Shown here: positions 27,789 through 36,216 of the stretch, piece after piece | Position numbering within the stretch: the stretch's first letter is position 1 | Layout of the letters: each line of letters starts with the position of its first letter | NCBI RefSeq assembly: GCF_002845275.2 | Contig: NZ_CP088149.1 | Coordinates: forward strand, 1,980,501 to 2,044,500 | DNA from: Pseudomonas sp. S06B 330 | GTDB lineage: Bacteria > Pseudomonadota > Gammaproteobacteria > Pseudomonadales > Pseudomonadaceae | Length of the DNA stretch: 64,000 bases | Direction: 5' to 3' | The notes under the pieces: model-generated | Databases searched by the model: none | Told to the model about the DNA's origin: nothing | What the model saw: the letters and a program-made list of their open reading frames with translations, nothing else | Translations under genes and position numbers: made by a program

Positions 27789-28406
27789 GTGGAAATTGCC
27801 TGTCTCGACCTGGAAGGCGTATTGGTCCCGGAAATCTGGATCGCCTTCGCGGAAAAAACCGGAATCGAATCATTGCGGGCCACCACCCGTGATATTCCCG
27901 ATTACGACGTGCTGATGAAGCAACGCCTGCGCATCCTCGATGAGCATGGCCTGAAGCTTTCCGACATCCAGGCGGTAATCGCCACGCTCACGCCGCTGGA
28001 AGGCGCCATCGAGTTCGTTGACTGGCTGCGCGAGCGCTTTCAGGTGGTGATTCTCTCTGACACCTTTTATGAGTTTTCCCAGCCGCTGATGCGCCAGTTG
28101 GGTTTCCCGACCTTGCTCTGCCATCGCTTGATCACTGACGAAACGGACCGGGTGACTGGCTACCAGTTGCGCCAGAAAGACCCCAAGCGCCAGTCGGTGC
28201 TGGCCTTCAAGAGCCTGTACTACCGGGTGATTGCGGCGGGCGATTCGTACAATGACACGACGATGCTCGGTGAGGCCGATGCGGGGATTCTGTTCCATGC
28301 GCCGGAAAACGTGATTCGCGAATTTCCGCAGTTCCCGGCAGTGCATGATTTTGCGGCATTGAAGAAGGAATTCATCAAGGCTTCGAATCGTTCGCTGAGT
28401 CTCTGA
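27789..28406 (+). CDS. thrH: ThrH, phosphoserine phosphatase/homoserine phosphotransferase
   Basis: ThrH is a Pseudomonas HAD-superfamily enzyme that dephosphorylates phosphoserine and can transfer the phosphate to homoserine. The 205-residue length equals the known family size. HAD motif I is CLDLEGVLVPE (nucleophile Asp7, Glu9 in place of the second Asp), motif II is VILSDTFYEF, and the Lys motif and motif IV are QKDPKRQ and AGDSYNDTTML. The start is GTG 27789, six bases after GAGGAG. Longer readings have no ribosome binding site and extend into the cysH promoter region. Confidence 0.95.
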   Translation: MEIACLDLEGVLVPEIWIAFAEKTGIESLRATTRDIPDYDVLMKQRLRILDEHGLKLSDIQAVIATLTPLEGAIEFVDWLRERFQVVILSDTFYEFSQPLMRQLGFPTLLCHRLITDETDRVTGYQLRQKDPKRQSVLAFKSLYYRVIAAGDSYNDTTMLGEADAGILFHAPENVIREFPQFPAVHDFAALKKEFIKASNRSLSL

Positions 28407-28436
28407 TGGGGTTGAGGCTGGTCTGCGCCGTGCGTG

Positions 28437-28468
28437 GACCGGCCCATGGCCGGCCTTGCCGGCGATGC
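28437..28468. repeat. REP-like palindrome between thrH and pabB
   Basis: A GC-rich palindromic stretch GGACCGGCCCATGGCCGG continues into CCTTGCCGGCGATGC, resembling the inverted form of the CATCGCCGGCAAGG repeat. It sits between two convergent genes and may also aid termination. Confidence 0.5.
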
Positions 28469-28472
28469 TTGT

Positions 28473-29816
28473 TCAGAGGCTTTGCAGGGTATCGAGCAAC
28501 ACCTTCACTTTGGTAATCGACTCTTCGTACTCTGCCTGCCAGTCCGAATCGGCGACCACTGCACCGCCACCCCAGCAACACACCTGACCATCCTTGACCA
28601 GCAAGCTGCGAATGGCGATGGAACTGTCCATCTCGCCGCGCACGTCCACATACAACAACGACCCGCAATACAGCGCCCGACGGCTGGGCTCCAGCTCGTC
28701 AATAATCTGCATGGCGCGGATCTTCGGTGCGCCAGTGATCGAGCCGCCAGGGAAACTGTCGGCGATCAGGTTCAGGGCGTCTTTGCCGACCGCTAAACGT
28801 CCGGTGACGCTACTGACCAGATGATGCACATTGGGGTAGCTCTCCAGGCTGAACAGCTCCGGAACCTTGACCGAGCCGGTCTCGCAGGTACGCCCCAGGT
28901 CGTTGCGCAGCAGATCGACGATCATCAGGTTCTCTGCCCGATCCTTGCGGCTGTCGAGCAGTTCTGCAGCGTTACGTGCATCCTCGGTGGCATCATTGCC
29001 CCGTGGGCGGGTGCCCTTGATTGGTCGGGTTTCCACCTGGCCGTCGCTGACTCGGATGAAGCGCTCTGGCGAAAAACTCAGTAGTGCGCTGCCGTCAGCC
29101 AGCAGTTGGAAGCCCGAGTACGGTGTCGGGCATGCATGGCGCAGGGCCTGATAGGCGTGCCAAGGGTCGCCCTGACAAGGCGCACGAAAACGCTGGGTGA
29201 GGTTGATCTGGTAGCAGTCGCCTGCATAGATGTACCTCTGTACCCGGTCGAAGGCCTGGCGGTAGGTGTCGGCGCTGATGTCGCCGCGCATCGGTGCCTG
29301 CAACGAGAACCGGGTCTGCTCGGTCGGTGGCGGGCTGCTGAAGAGGCTGATCAGGCGCTGGTGCTCAGCCTCGTCCAGGCTGGGGTGGAACAGCAGTTGG
29401 CTTGTGCGCAGCTGGTGATCGCTGATCAGCGCCCAGGCATAGAGCCCCAGGCAGCCATCTGCCAGGCCCAGGTCATCAATGGCGATTGCAGGAAGGTGTT
29501 CCAGTCGCCGCCCGAAGTCGTAGCTAAGGTAGCCGATCAGCCCGCCGGCAAAGGGTAGGTCGACAGTGTCCGGCAGTTCTGCCCGACCCAATTGCTCCAG
29601 GCTTGCGCGCAGGCGTTGCAGGTAGGCCTCGCCGCTTTCAGTGGCGTTTGGGGTCAGGGTTTGTATCGGCCAGGCACTGAGCAGATCAAAGCGGCCACGT
29701 TCGGCCGTTGGACGGGCGCTGTCGAGCAGGACGGCACCTGGCGCTTTGCGCACGTGCTCAAAATAGGCCGCAGGGTCGGCCTGGTAGGGCAGGGGGTGGA
29801 GCGTACAGGTCGGCAT
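28473..29816 (-). CDS. pabB: PabB, aminodeoxychorismate synthase component I
   Basis: The 447-residue chorismate-binding enzyme makes 4-amino-4-deoxychorismate for folate synthesis, using ammonia from a PabA glutaminase. Motifs are YIYAGDCYQINLTQRF, the PabB-typical PIKGTRPRG (the Lys favours PabB over TrpE), DRAENLMIVDLLRNDLGR and FPGGSITGAPKIRAMQIIDELE. It ends in GGGAVVADSDWQAEYEESITK. It stands alone, with no pabA or pabC adjacent, as is common in Pseudomonas. Length and motifs appear complete. Confidence 0.93.
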   Translation of the reverse strand: MPTCTLHPLPYQADPAAYFEHVRKAPGAVLLDSARPTAERGRFDLLSAWPIQTLTPNATESGEAYLQRLRASLEQLGRAELPDTVDLPFAGGLIGYLSYDFGRRLEHLPAIAIDDLGLADGCLGLYAWALISDHQLRTSQLLFHPSLDEAEHQRLISLFSSPPPTEQTRFSLQAPMRGDISADTYRQAFDRVQRYIYAGDCYQINLTQRFRAPCQGDPWHAYQALRHACPTPYSGFQLLADGSALLSFSPERFIRVSDGQVETRPIKGTRPRGNDATEDARNAAELLDSRKDRAENLMIVDLLRNDLGRTCETGSVKVPELFSLESYPNVHHLVSSVTGRLAVGKDALNLIADSFPGGSITGAPKIRAMQIIDELEPSRRALYCGSLLYVDVRGEMDSSIAIRSLLVKDGQVCCWGGGAVVADSDWQAEYEESITKVKVLLDTLQSL

Positions 29817-29903
29817 GCAAGTGAACAGCTATGAATGCGGGGAGGCGATTGTAGTCTTCTGCAGGAAATGCGCCTAGCGCGGACTTCGACATTGAGTCTA
29901 CCA

Positions 29904-29932
29904 CCTACGTCAGCCAGGCAGGCTGACGTAGG
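29904..29932 (-). terminator. Hairpin after the ATP-grasp operon
   Basis: A perfect 12-bp stem CCTACGTCAGCC/GGCTGACGTAGG with loop AGGCA lies 11 bp beyond the stop of the ATP-grasp gene. No long T-run follows on the minus strand, so it is a probable but not certain terminator. Confidence 0.6.
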
Positions 29933-29943
29933 CATAAAGGCAC

Positions 29944-30924
29944 TCAGTTGGACGGCACGTGGCCGAACAGCTCCTGGGCGAAGCGCACGCGCTGTTCAGC
30001 GGTTTCCTGGATGCCGTCTTTGGCCAGCTGTTCCAGGTGGGCTTCGACGGCGTGGGTACGCTTGGTCAGGCCGCAGTCGTTGGCGATCTGGATGTTCAGG
30101 CCAGGGCGGGCGTTGAGCTCGAGGATCAACGGGCCCTTGTCCTGGTCCAGGACCATGTCGACACCGATATAACCCAGGCCGCACAACTCATAGCAGCCGG
30201 CGGCCAGCTTCATGAAGCCATCCCAGTTCGGCAGTTGCACGCCGTCTACCGCGTTGGTGGTGTCCGGGTGCTTGCTGATGATGTTGTTCAGCCAGGTGCC
30301 GCGCAGGGTCACGCCGGTGGCCAGGTCGACACCGACGCCGATGGCACCCTGGTGCAAGTTGGCCTTGCCGCCGGACTGGCGGGTTGGCAAACGTAGCATG
30401 GCCATTACTGGATAGCCCATCAGGACGATGATGCGGATATCCGGCACGCCTTCGTAGCTGATGCTTTTGAAGATCTGGTCAGGGGTTACCCGGTACTCGA
30501 TCAGGGCGCGGTCGCGGTGACCACCCAGCGAGTACAGGCCGGTGAGGATGCTGGAGATCTGGTGCTCGATTTCCTCGTGGCTGATGATCTTGCCCGAAAC
30601 CGTGCGGTAACGATCTTCGAAGCGATCAGCCACCACCAGGATGCCGTCACCACCGGCACCTTGGGCCGGTTTGACGACGAAATCGTTGCGCCCGCCGATA
30701 ATCTCGCCGAGTTTGTCGATCTCTTTCTCGGTGGAGATGATCCCGTACATTTCCGGCACATGGATGCCGGCCTGGATGGCACGCTCCTTGGTGATGATCT
30801 TGTCATCGACGATCGGGTACAGGTGGCGCTTGTTGTACTTGAGGACGTAGTCCGCATTGCGCCGGTTGATACCCATGATGCCCCGGGCCTCCAGGGCTTT
30901 CCAGGTTTTCCAGAGACCGAACAT
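29944..30924 (-). CDS. ATP-grasp alpha-L-glutamate ligase-like protein
   Basis: This 326-residue RimK-type ATP-grasp enzyme is predicted to form amide bonds between a carboxylate and an amine. It contains the family's ATP-binding elements (FVVKPAQGAGGDGILVV, the A-loop; LILELNARPGLNIQIAN, the metal-binding segment). The N-terminal part KTWKALEARGIMGINRRNADYVLKYNKR is typical of the subgroup found with transglutaminase-like membrane proteins. The substrate is unknown. It is the last gene of a three-gene operon, overlapping the transglutaminase-like gene by 1 bp (TGATG). Confidence 0.88.
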   Translation of the reverse strand: MFGLWKTWKALEARGIMGINRRNADYVLKYNKRHLYPIVDDKIITKERAIQAGIHVPEMYGIISTEKEIDKLGEIIGGRNDFVVKPAQGAGGDGILVVADRFEDRYRTVSGKIISHEEIEHQISSILTGLYSLGGHRDRALIEYRVTPDQIFKSISYEGVPDIRIIVLMGYPVMAMLRLPTRQSGGKANLHQGAIGVGVDLATGVTLRGTWLNNIISKHPDTTNAVDGVQLPNWDGFMKLAAGCYELCGLGYIGVDMVLDQDKGPLILELNARPGLNIQIANDCGLTKRTHAVEAHLEQLAKDGIQETAEQRVRFAQELFGHVPSN

Positions 30925-32456
30925 CAGGCGTCAGCCTTCACGAAAGCCTTGAAACGTACCAGCTCCGTCAGGCGGTAGCCGCGGTAGCGACCCATCGCCA
31001 GCATGAAGCCCACCAGAATCAGCAGTACCGCCGGGAAGGTGAAGACGAAGTAGACCAGTTCCGGCACGCTCATCAGCAGGTGCGCCAGAGATGCGGCGAA
31101 CAGGGTGCCAATGGCGACTTTCATCGCGTGGCCGCCACCACGCTCTTCCCAAGTGATCGACAGGCGTTCAATGGTCATGGTCAGAATCACCATCGGGAAC
31201 AGTGCCACCGACAACCCACGCTCCAGGCCCAGCTTGTGGCTGAATAGGCTGATCGCGGCGATCAACACCACCACGAAGGTCAACACCACCGACAGGCGCG
31301 GCAACATCTGCAGCTTCAGGTGTTCGAGATAGGAACGTAGTGACAGGCCTAGCGCGGTAATCACCGTGAACAGGATGATGCCAAAGCCCAACTGGGTTTC
31401 ACGGAAGGCCAGAGCGATCAGTACCGGGGTGAAGGTGCCCAGGGTCTGCAGGCCGATCAGGTTGCGCAGCACCAGAATCACCAGCACGCCGATCGGGATC
31501 ATCACCATGATCATGAAGGTCTGCTGGGTTTGCAGGGGCAGGCCGTAGAGCGAGTATTCGAGGAAGTCGGCGTCAGTGTTCTCGTCGGTCAGCTTGGCCA
31601 GACGGATGGCGTTCATCTCGCTGTTGTTCAGGCTGAAGCTGACGTTGGCTTTTTTGCCACCATCGACAGTGATCAGGTTGTCATCGCCGGTCCACCACAG
31701 CAGGCGGTCAGTCGGCAGGCCCTGTTCGCCGGTATCTGGGTTGAAGTACAGCCAGTCGGTGCCGTTGAAACTGCGCAGCCACAGTTCAGGGGTTTGAGGC
31801 TGGTCGGCGACCAGGCGGATGGTATGGACCTTTTCCACCGGCACGTGAGCGATCGACAGCAGCAGGTCAATGACCTTGGCCTTGTTCAGCGACGAGGTGT
31901 CACCGGCCAACAGCAACTTGACGTTGTCGTCATTGAGGTTGTTGACCCGCTTGATGGTTTCGCTGACAAAGGTTTCGACGTCGGCCGAGTGCTGGCGGAT
32001 AGGTGCCATCAGCGCTTCGGCGGCGACTTTCTCAGGGCCCTCGACCGCCAGGCTGTCGCGGAAGGTCGGGCCTTTGATCTTGGCCTTTTCAGTGCTGTAG
32101 CGCTTGGTCAGGACCAGGCGGTAGTACAGGGTCTGGTTGCCGCTGGCACGGCGGGCCGACCAGGTTACCTTGCGGTTGCCGTCGACGCGGTTGACGCTGA
32201 CCCCGTAGTTGTTGGAGATAAAGCTCTCATTGAGGCTGACGTAATCGCGGCTCAAGGGCGGTACGAACATCTGGATCTTGACCGGGTCCTTGGGGTTGGC
32301 GACGAACTCGACTTTGGCGTCGATGTTCCACAGGTCGTCAGTCTCATCCTCGGTCACCGGGATGCCGAGAAAGAAGATCTGATAGGCCGTAACCATGATG
32401 CCCAGTAGCACCAGTACGGTGATCAGGACTTTCAGATGAAGGGTAAGAGAGCGCAT
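30924..32456 (-). CDS. Inactive transglutaminase-like protein with C-terminal membrane domain
   Basis: The 510-residue protein has an N-terminal membrane anchor (about residues 9-31), a large extracytoplasmic region containing a transglutaminase-like fold (about 150-275, with FNGTDWLYFNPDTGEQG) and about seven membrane helices (about 310-495). I find no cysteine anywhere in the protein, so the Cys-His-Asp catalytic triad of transglutaminases is absent and a binding or sensing role is likely. It sits between the retropepsin-like gene (5-bp gap) and the ATP-grasp gene (1-bp overlap), implying a common complex or pathway. Family members occur in the same trio in other proteobacteria. Confidence 0.87.
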   Translation of the reverse strand: MRSLTLHLKVLITVLVLLGIMVTAYQIFFLGIPVTEDETDDLWNIDAKVEFVANPKDPVKIQMFVPPLSRDYVSLNESFISNNYGVSVNRVDGNRKVTWSARRASGNQTLYYRLVLTKRYSTEKAKIKGPTFRDSLAVEGPEKVAAEALMAPIRQHSADVETFVSETIKRVNNLNDDNVKLLLAGDTSSLNKAKVIDLLLSIAHVPVEKVHTIRLVADQPQTPELWLRSFNGTDWLYFNPDTGEQGLPTDRLLWWTGDDNLITVDGGKKANVSFSLNNSEMNAIRLAKLTDENTDADFLEYSLYGLPLQTQQTFMIMVMIPIGVLVILVLRNLIGLQTLGTFTPVLIALAFRETQLGFGIILFTVITALGLSLRSYLEHLKLQMLPRLSVVLTFVVVLIAAISLFSHKLGLERGLSVALFPMVILTMTIERLSITWEERGGGHAMKVAIGTLFAASLAHLLMSVPELVYFVFTFPAVLLILVGFMLAMGRYRGYRLTELVRFKAFVKADA

Positions 32457-32461
32457 CGGGA

Positions 32462-32998
32462 TTACTCTGCTTTGGGAGCGTCAGGGGCACAGGCAGGTTT
32501 GCCGGCCGCGTATTTAAGGCTTGGGTCGACCAGCGCATCAAAGTGTTTGAGTGCCTCGGAGCCGATCAGCAGCGGGTACTGGAACGCGCTGCGGTCGGTA
32601 AGGTTCACTTCGATCACGCGTTGGGCGGTGCCCATGCAGATGTTCATTTCAATCACCGGGCGGGCGGTGTAGGCCTTGCCTTCGTCCGGGTTGTAATCGC
32701 CGGCGCGTCGCTTGATCTTGCTGACACGGGCCAGGGGTCGTTCTATCGGATGTGCGTGGGCGGCGTCAATTGCCAGGTAGAAGCGCACCCAGGATTCGCC
32801 ATTGCGCTTGAAGCGCTTGATGTCGCGCGCGCTGAGCGAGGCCGTCTTGGCCCCGGTATCGAGTTTGGCGGCAACCTCGAGGTCGATATCGGCGAGTCGG
32901 GCGTATTCATTCAGGCCGTACACGGTCTTTTCCGCGGCCTGGCCAACGGCAGGCAACAAAAACAGGCTGAGCAACAGTGGAAGGGGTGTAAGTCTCAT
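32462..32998 (-). CDS. Retropepsin-like aspartic protease family (labelled ATP-dependent zinc protease)
   Basis: This 178-residue exported protein has a signal peptide (LPLLLSLFLLPAVGQAA) and the motif AAKLDTGAKTASLSA with Asp47-Thr-Gly-Ala. That is the active-site signature of retropepsin-like aspartic proteases, which act as dimers. The family often carries the older label 'ATP-dependent zinc protease', but I see no ATP-binding or zinc-protease motif. ATG 32998 starts the signal peptide; the upstream in-frame extension is not supported. First gene of the operon with the transglutaminase-like and ATP-grasp genes. Confidence 0.82.
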   Translation of the reverse strand: MRLTPLPLLLSLFLLPAVGQAAEKTVYGLNEYARLADIDLEVAAKLDTGAKTASLSARDIKRFKRNGESWVRFYLAIDAAHAHPIERPLARVSKIKRRAGDYNPDEGKAYTARPVIEMNICMGTAQRVIEVNLTDRSAFQYPLLIGSEALKHFDALVDPSLKYAAGKPACAPDAPKAE

Positions 32999-33206
32999 AA
33001 ATCCTGGCGCGGTGCTGTGCGATGTTCGGGTCAAGGCCACTGGCAGTACTGCGCAAGCTTCCTCGTTTATCTGTCATCACCACATACGGATGACAAACAC
33101 ACTATTCATGCCCTGTGTGGGGCGCGGCATTCTATCACGCTGGTGTGCTGGCGCCAGCGCGCTGCACTCAGACAACGCCGGGGCCGGTGAAGTTCGTTAT
33201 TAGACG

Positions 33207-33218
33207 ATTGTCGACAAT
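33207..33218. promoter_or_regulatory. Palindromic operator, copy 1 (GntR-type)
   Basis: ATTGTCGACAAT is a perfect 12-bp palindrome upstream of the predicted promoter of the GntR gene. A matching copy at 33282-33291 suggests a dimeric regulator, most simply the adjacent GntR protein itself. Confidence 0.6.
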
Positions 33219-33231
33219 ATTGAATTTGTCT

Positions 33232-33260
33232 TTGACTATGCTTGCTGATTTGGCTAGTTT
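33232..33260 (+). promoter_or_regulatory. Predicted sigma-70 promoter of the prp operon
   Basis: TTGACT (33232-33237) and TAGTTT (33255-33260) are separated by 17 bp and lie between the two TGTCGACA palindromes. Confidence 0.55.
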
Positions 33261-33281
33261 TGGCGTCATTGATTTCTAAGG

Positions 33282-33291
33282 TGTCGACAAT
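33282..33291. promoter_or_regulatory. Palindromic operator, copy 2, abutting the start codon
   Basis: TGTCGACAAT ends at the base before the ATG of the GntR gene and repeats the core of the site at 33207. Binding here could block elongation or initiation of transcription for the whole operon. Confidence 0.55.
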
Positions 33292-34002
33292 ATGCTGGAC
33301 ACAGCCCAAGCCCCCGGCGCGATAGCAGAGGATTCCGAAACCCTCTCGGAAAACGTCTTCCGGCGTATCCAGGCAGCCATCGTCAAGGGCGAGATCGCCC
33401 CTGGCAGCAAAATCTCCGAGCCTGAGCTGGCGCGTACCTACGGCATCAGCCGTGGGCCGCTGCGTGAGGCGATCCACCGCCTGGAAGGCCAGCGTCTGCT
33501 AGTGCGCGTGCCGCACGTCGGTGCGCGGGTGGTGTCGCTGAGTCATGCGGAGTTGATCGAGCTGTACGAGATCCGTGAGTCTCTGGAAGGCATGGCCTGT
33601 CGTCTGGCTGCCGAACGCATGAGCGTAGCCGAGATCGATGAGCTACGTCGGGTGCTCGACACCCACGAGCGTGATGCCACCTTCCAGGCCGGCCTGGGTT
33701 ACTACCAGCAGGAGGGCGACTACGACTTCCATTACCGGATCATCCAGGGCAGCGGTAATCGCACCCTGGTGCAGATGCTCTGCGGCGAGCTGTATCAGCT
33801 GGTGCGCATGTACCGCATCCAGTTTTCCGCTACGCCCAATCGGCCACGCCAGGCGTTCGCCGAACACCACCGGATTCTCGATGCCATCGCCGACCGTGAC
33901 GGCGAACTGGCCGAGCTCTTGATGCGCCGTCACATCGGCGCCTCCAAACGCAATATTGAGCGTCACTATCTCGACGCTACCAGCCCACGAGGTGAGTCAT
34001 GA
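33292..34002 (+). CDS. GntR/FCD-family regulator of the methylcitrate operon
   Basis: The 236-residue protein has an N-terminal winged helix (about residues 20-88: [52 protein letters not shown]) and a C-terminal FCD effector domain with metal-binding histidines ([12 protein letters not shown] and [16 protein letters not shown]). It is first in the propionate operon, overlapping prpB by 4 bp, and so is the likely autoregulated repressor; the ligand may be methylcitrate or methylisocitrate. E. coli uses a different, sigma-54-type PrpR, so that symbol is avoided. Confidence 0.92.
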   Translation: MLDTAQAPGAIAEDSETLSENVFRRIQAAIVKGEIAPGSKISEPELARTYGISRGPLREAIHRLEGQRLLVRVPHVGARVVSLSHAELIELYEIRESLEGMACRLAAERMSVAEIDELRRVLDTHERDATFQAGLGYYQQEGDYDFHYRIIQGSGNRTLVQMLCGELYQLVRMYRIQFSATPNRPRQAFAEHHRILDAIADRDGELAELLMRRHIGASKRNIERHYLDATSPRGES

Positions 34003-34889
34003 GTCAGAAAAGCAGTCCCGGCCAGCGCTTTCGCGATGCAGTCGCCGCCGAGCACCCGCTGCAGGTTGTCGGTGCGATCAATGCCAACCATGCACTGCTG
34101 GCCAAGCGTGCCGGTTTCAAGGCTATCTACCTGTCGGGTGGCGGCGTCGCGGCCGGCTCCCTGGGCCTGCCGGACCTGGGTATCACCGGGCTGGATGACG
34201 TGCTCACCGACGTACGGCGGATCACCGATGTTTGCGACCTGCCGCTGCTGGTCGATGTCGACACCGGCTTTGGTTCTTCGGCATTCAACGTCGCCCGTAC
34301 TGTCAAGTCGATGATCAAGTTTGGCGCTGCTGCGATCCACATCGAAGACCAGGTCGGCGCCAAGCGCTGCGGCCATCGCCCGAACAAAGAAATCGTTTCC
34401 CAGCAGGAGATGGTCGATCGCATCAAGGCGGCCGTGGATGCGCGTACCGACGACAGCTTTGTGATCATGGCGCGTACTGACGCCCTGGCCGTCGAAGGCC
34501 TGGAAGCGGCCCTGGATCGTGCTGCTGCGTGCATCGAAGCCGGTGCCGACATGGTTTTCCCGGAAGCCATCACCGAACTGGCCATGTACAAGACCTTCGC
34601 TGACCGCATCAAGGCGCCGATCCTGGCCAACATCACCGAATTCGGTGCTACCCCGCTGTACACCACCGAAGAGCTGGCCTCGGTCGATGTCTCGCTGGTG
34701 CTGTACCCGCTGTCAGCGTTCCGCGCCATGAACAAGGCGGCCGAGAATGTTTACACCGCGCTGCGCCGCGACGGCACGCAGAAGAACGTTATCGACACCA
34801 TGCAGACTCGTATGGAGCTGTACGATGCCATCAACTACCACGCGTTCGAGCAAAGTCTCGACGCCCTGTTTGCGCAAAAGAAGGGTTGA
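33999..34889 (+). CDS. prpB: PrpB, 2-methylisocitrate lyase
   Basis: This 296-residue enzyme splits 2-methylisocitrate into pyruvate and succinate, the last step of the methylcitrate cycle. The isocitrate-lyase-superfamily barrel shows [39 protein letters not shown] (catalytic Cys124) and [10 protein letters not shown]. It overlaps the regulator gene (ATGA) and is followed by a short CGCGGGC/GCCCGCG hairpin (34908-34924) before prpC. This hairpin may modulate expression between the two genes rather than end the operon. Confidence 0.97.
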   Translation: MSQKSSPGQRFRDAVAAEHPLQVVGAINANHALLAKRAGFKAIYLSGGGVAAGSLGLPDLGITGLDDVLTDVRRITDVCDLPLLVDVDTGFGSSAFNVARTVKSMIKFGAAAIHIEDQVGAKRCGHRPNKEIVSQQEMVDRIKAAVDARTDDSFVIMARTDALAVEGLEAALDRAAACIEAGADMVFPEAITELAMYKTFADRIKAPILANITEFGATPLYTTEELASVDVSLVLYPLSAFRAMNKAAENVYTALRRDGTQKNVIDTMQTRMELYDAINYHAFEQSLDALFAQKKG

Positions 34890-34967
34890 TCCCCATTACC
34901 GTGTAAGCGCGGGCTTGGCCCGCGATTAGCCAGATATTCCATAATAAATTCAAGATTGGAGAGAAAC

Positions 34968-36095
34968 ATGGCCGAAGCAAAAGTACTCAGTGGTGCCGGC
35001 CTGCGTGGTCAAGTGGCCGGGCAAACTGCACTGTCGACCGTGGGCCAGGCCGGTGCAGGTCTAACCTACCGTGGCTACGATGTTCGTGAACTGGCCGAAC
35101 ATGCCGAATTCGAAGAAGTCGCGTACCTGCTGCTCTATGGTGAGCTGCCAAGTGCCGCCCAGCTGGCCGAATACAAAGGCAAGCTCAAAACCCTGCGCGA
35201 CGTACCGCAAGCCTTGAAAGAAGTGCTCGAGCGCATTCCGGGCACCGCCCATCCGATGGATGTGATGCGTACCGGTTGCTCGGTACTCGGCACCCTGGAG
35301 CCGGAGCTGAGCTTCGACCTGCAGCACGACAAGACTGACCGTCTGCTGGCGATGTTCCCGGCGATCATGTGCTACTGGTACCGCTTCAGCCATCACGGTG
35401 TGCGCATCAACTGCACCAGTGATGAAGACACCATTGGCGGCCATTTCCTGCACCTGTTGCACGGCAAGAAGCCGAGCGAGCTGCACGTCAAAGTGATGAA
35501 CGTGTCGCTGATCCTTTACGCCGAGCACGAGTTCAACGCCTCGACCTTTACTGCCCGGGTGTGCGCTTCGACGCTGTCGGACCTGTACTCCTGCGTCACC
35601 GCTGCCATCGGTTCGCTGCGTGGCCCGCTGCACGGCGGTGCCAACGAAGCAGCAATGGAAATGATCGAGCTGTTCAAGACCCCGCAGGAAGCCATCAATG
35701 GCACCTTGGCGATGCTTGAGCGCAAAGACAAGATCATGGGCTTTGGTCATGCCATCTACAAAGAGTCCGACCCACGTAACGAAGTGATCAAGGGCTGGTC
35801 GAAGAAGCTCGCCGACGAAGTCGGTGACACCGTGCTGTACCCGGTATCCGAAGCCATCGACAAGACCATGTGGGAGCAGAAGAAGCTGTTCCCTAACGCC
35901 GACTTCTACCATGCCTCGGCGTATCACTTCATGGGCATTCCAACCAAGCTGTTCACCCCGATCTTTGTCTGCTCGCGCCTGACTGGCTGGGCAGCCCATG
36001 TGTTCGAACAGCGTGCCAACAACCGCATCATCCGTCCGAGCGCCGAGTACACCGGCGTTGAGCAGCGCAAGTTCGTGCCAATCGAACAACGCTGA
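34968..36095 (+). CDS. prpC: PrpC, 2-methylcitrate synthase
   Basis: The 375-residue citrate-synthase-family enzyme condenses propionyl-CoA with oxaloacetate. Active-site motifs are RINCTSDEDTIGGHFLHLL, GPLHGGANEAAMEM (His) and MGFGHAIYKESDPR (His and following Arg). The short length and N-terminus GAGLRGQVAGQTALSTVGQAG place it with methylcitrate synthases rather than GltA. ATG 34968 follows GGAGAG; an upstream start four codons earlier is less well placed. It is third in the prp operon. Confidence 0.96.
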   Translation: MAEAKVLSGAGLRGQVAGQTALSTVGQAGAGLTYRGYDVRELAEHAEFEEVAYLLLYGELPSAAQLAEYKGKLKTLRDVPQALKEVLERIPGTAHPMDVMRTGCSVLGTLEPELSFDLQHDKTDRLLAMFPAIMCYWYRFSHHGVRINCTSDEDTIGGHFLHLLHGKKPSELHVKVMNVSLILYAEHEFNASTFTARVCASTLSDLYSCVTAAIGSLRGPLHGGANEAAMEMIELFKTPQEAINGTLAMLERKDKIMGFGHAIYKESDPRNEVIKGWSKKLADEVGDTVLYPVSEAIDKTMWEQKKLFPNADFYHASAYHFMGIPTKLFTPIFVCSRLTGWAAHVFEQRANNRIIRPSAEYTGVEQRKFVPIEQR

Positions 36096-36216
36096 GCCTG
36101 GCTTTGATGGGGTAACCCAGGAGCCTTTGTGTTGTGGGGGCTGGCAATGCCAGCGCCCACAGGGTTCCGGGTTGTCTGCTGAGCCGCCGACCTTACCGTG
36201 ATTGAGTCCCTGTGCC

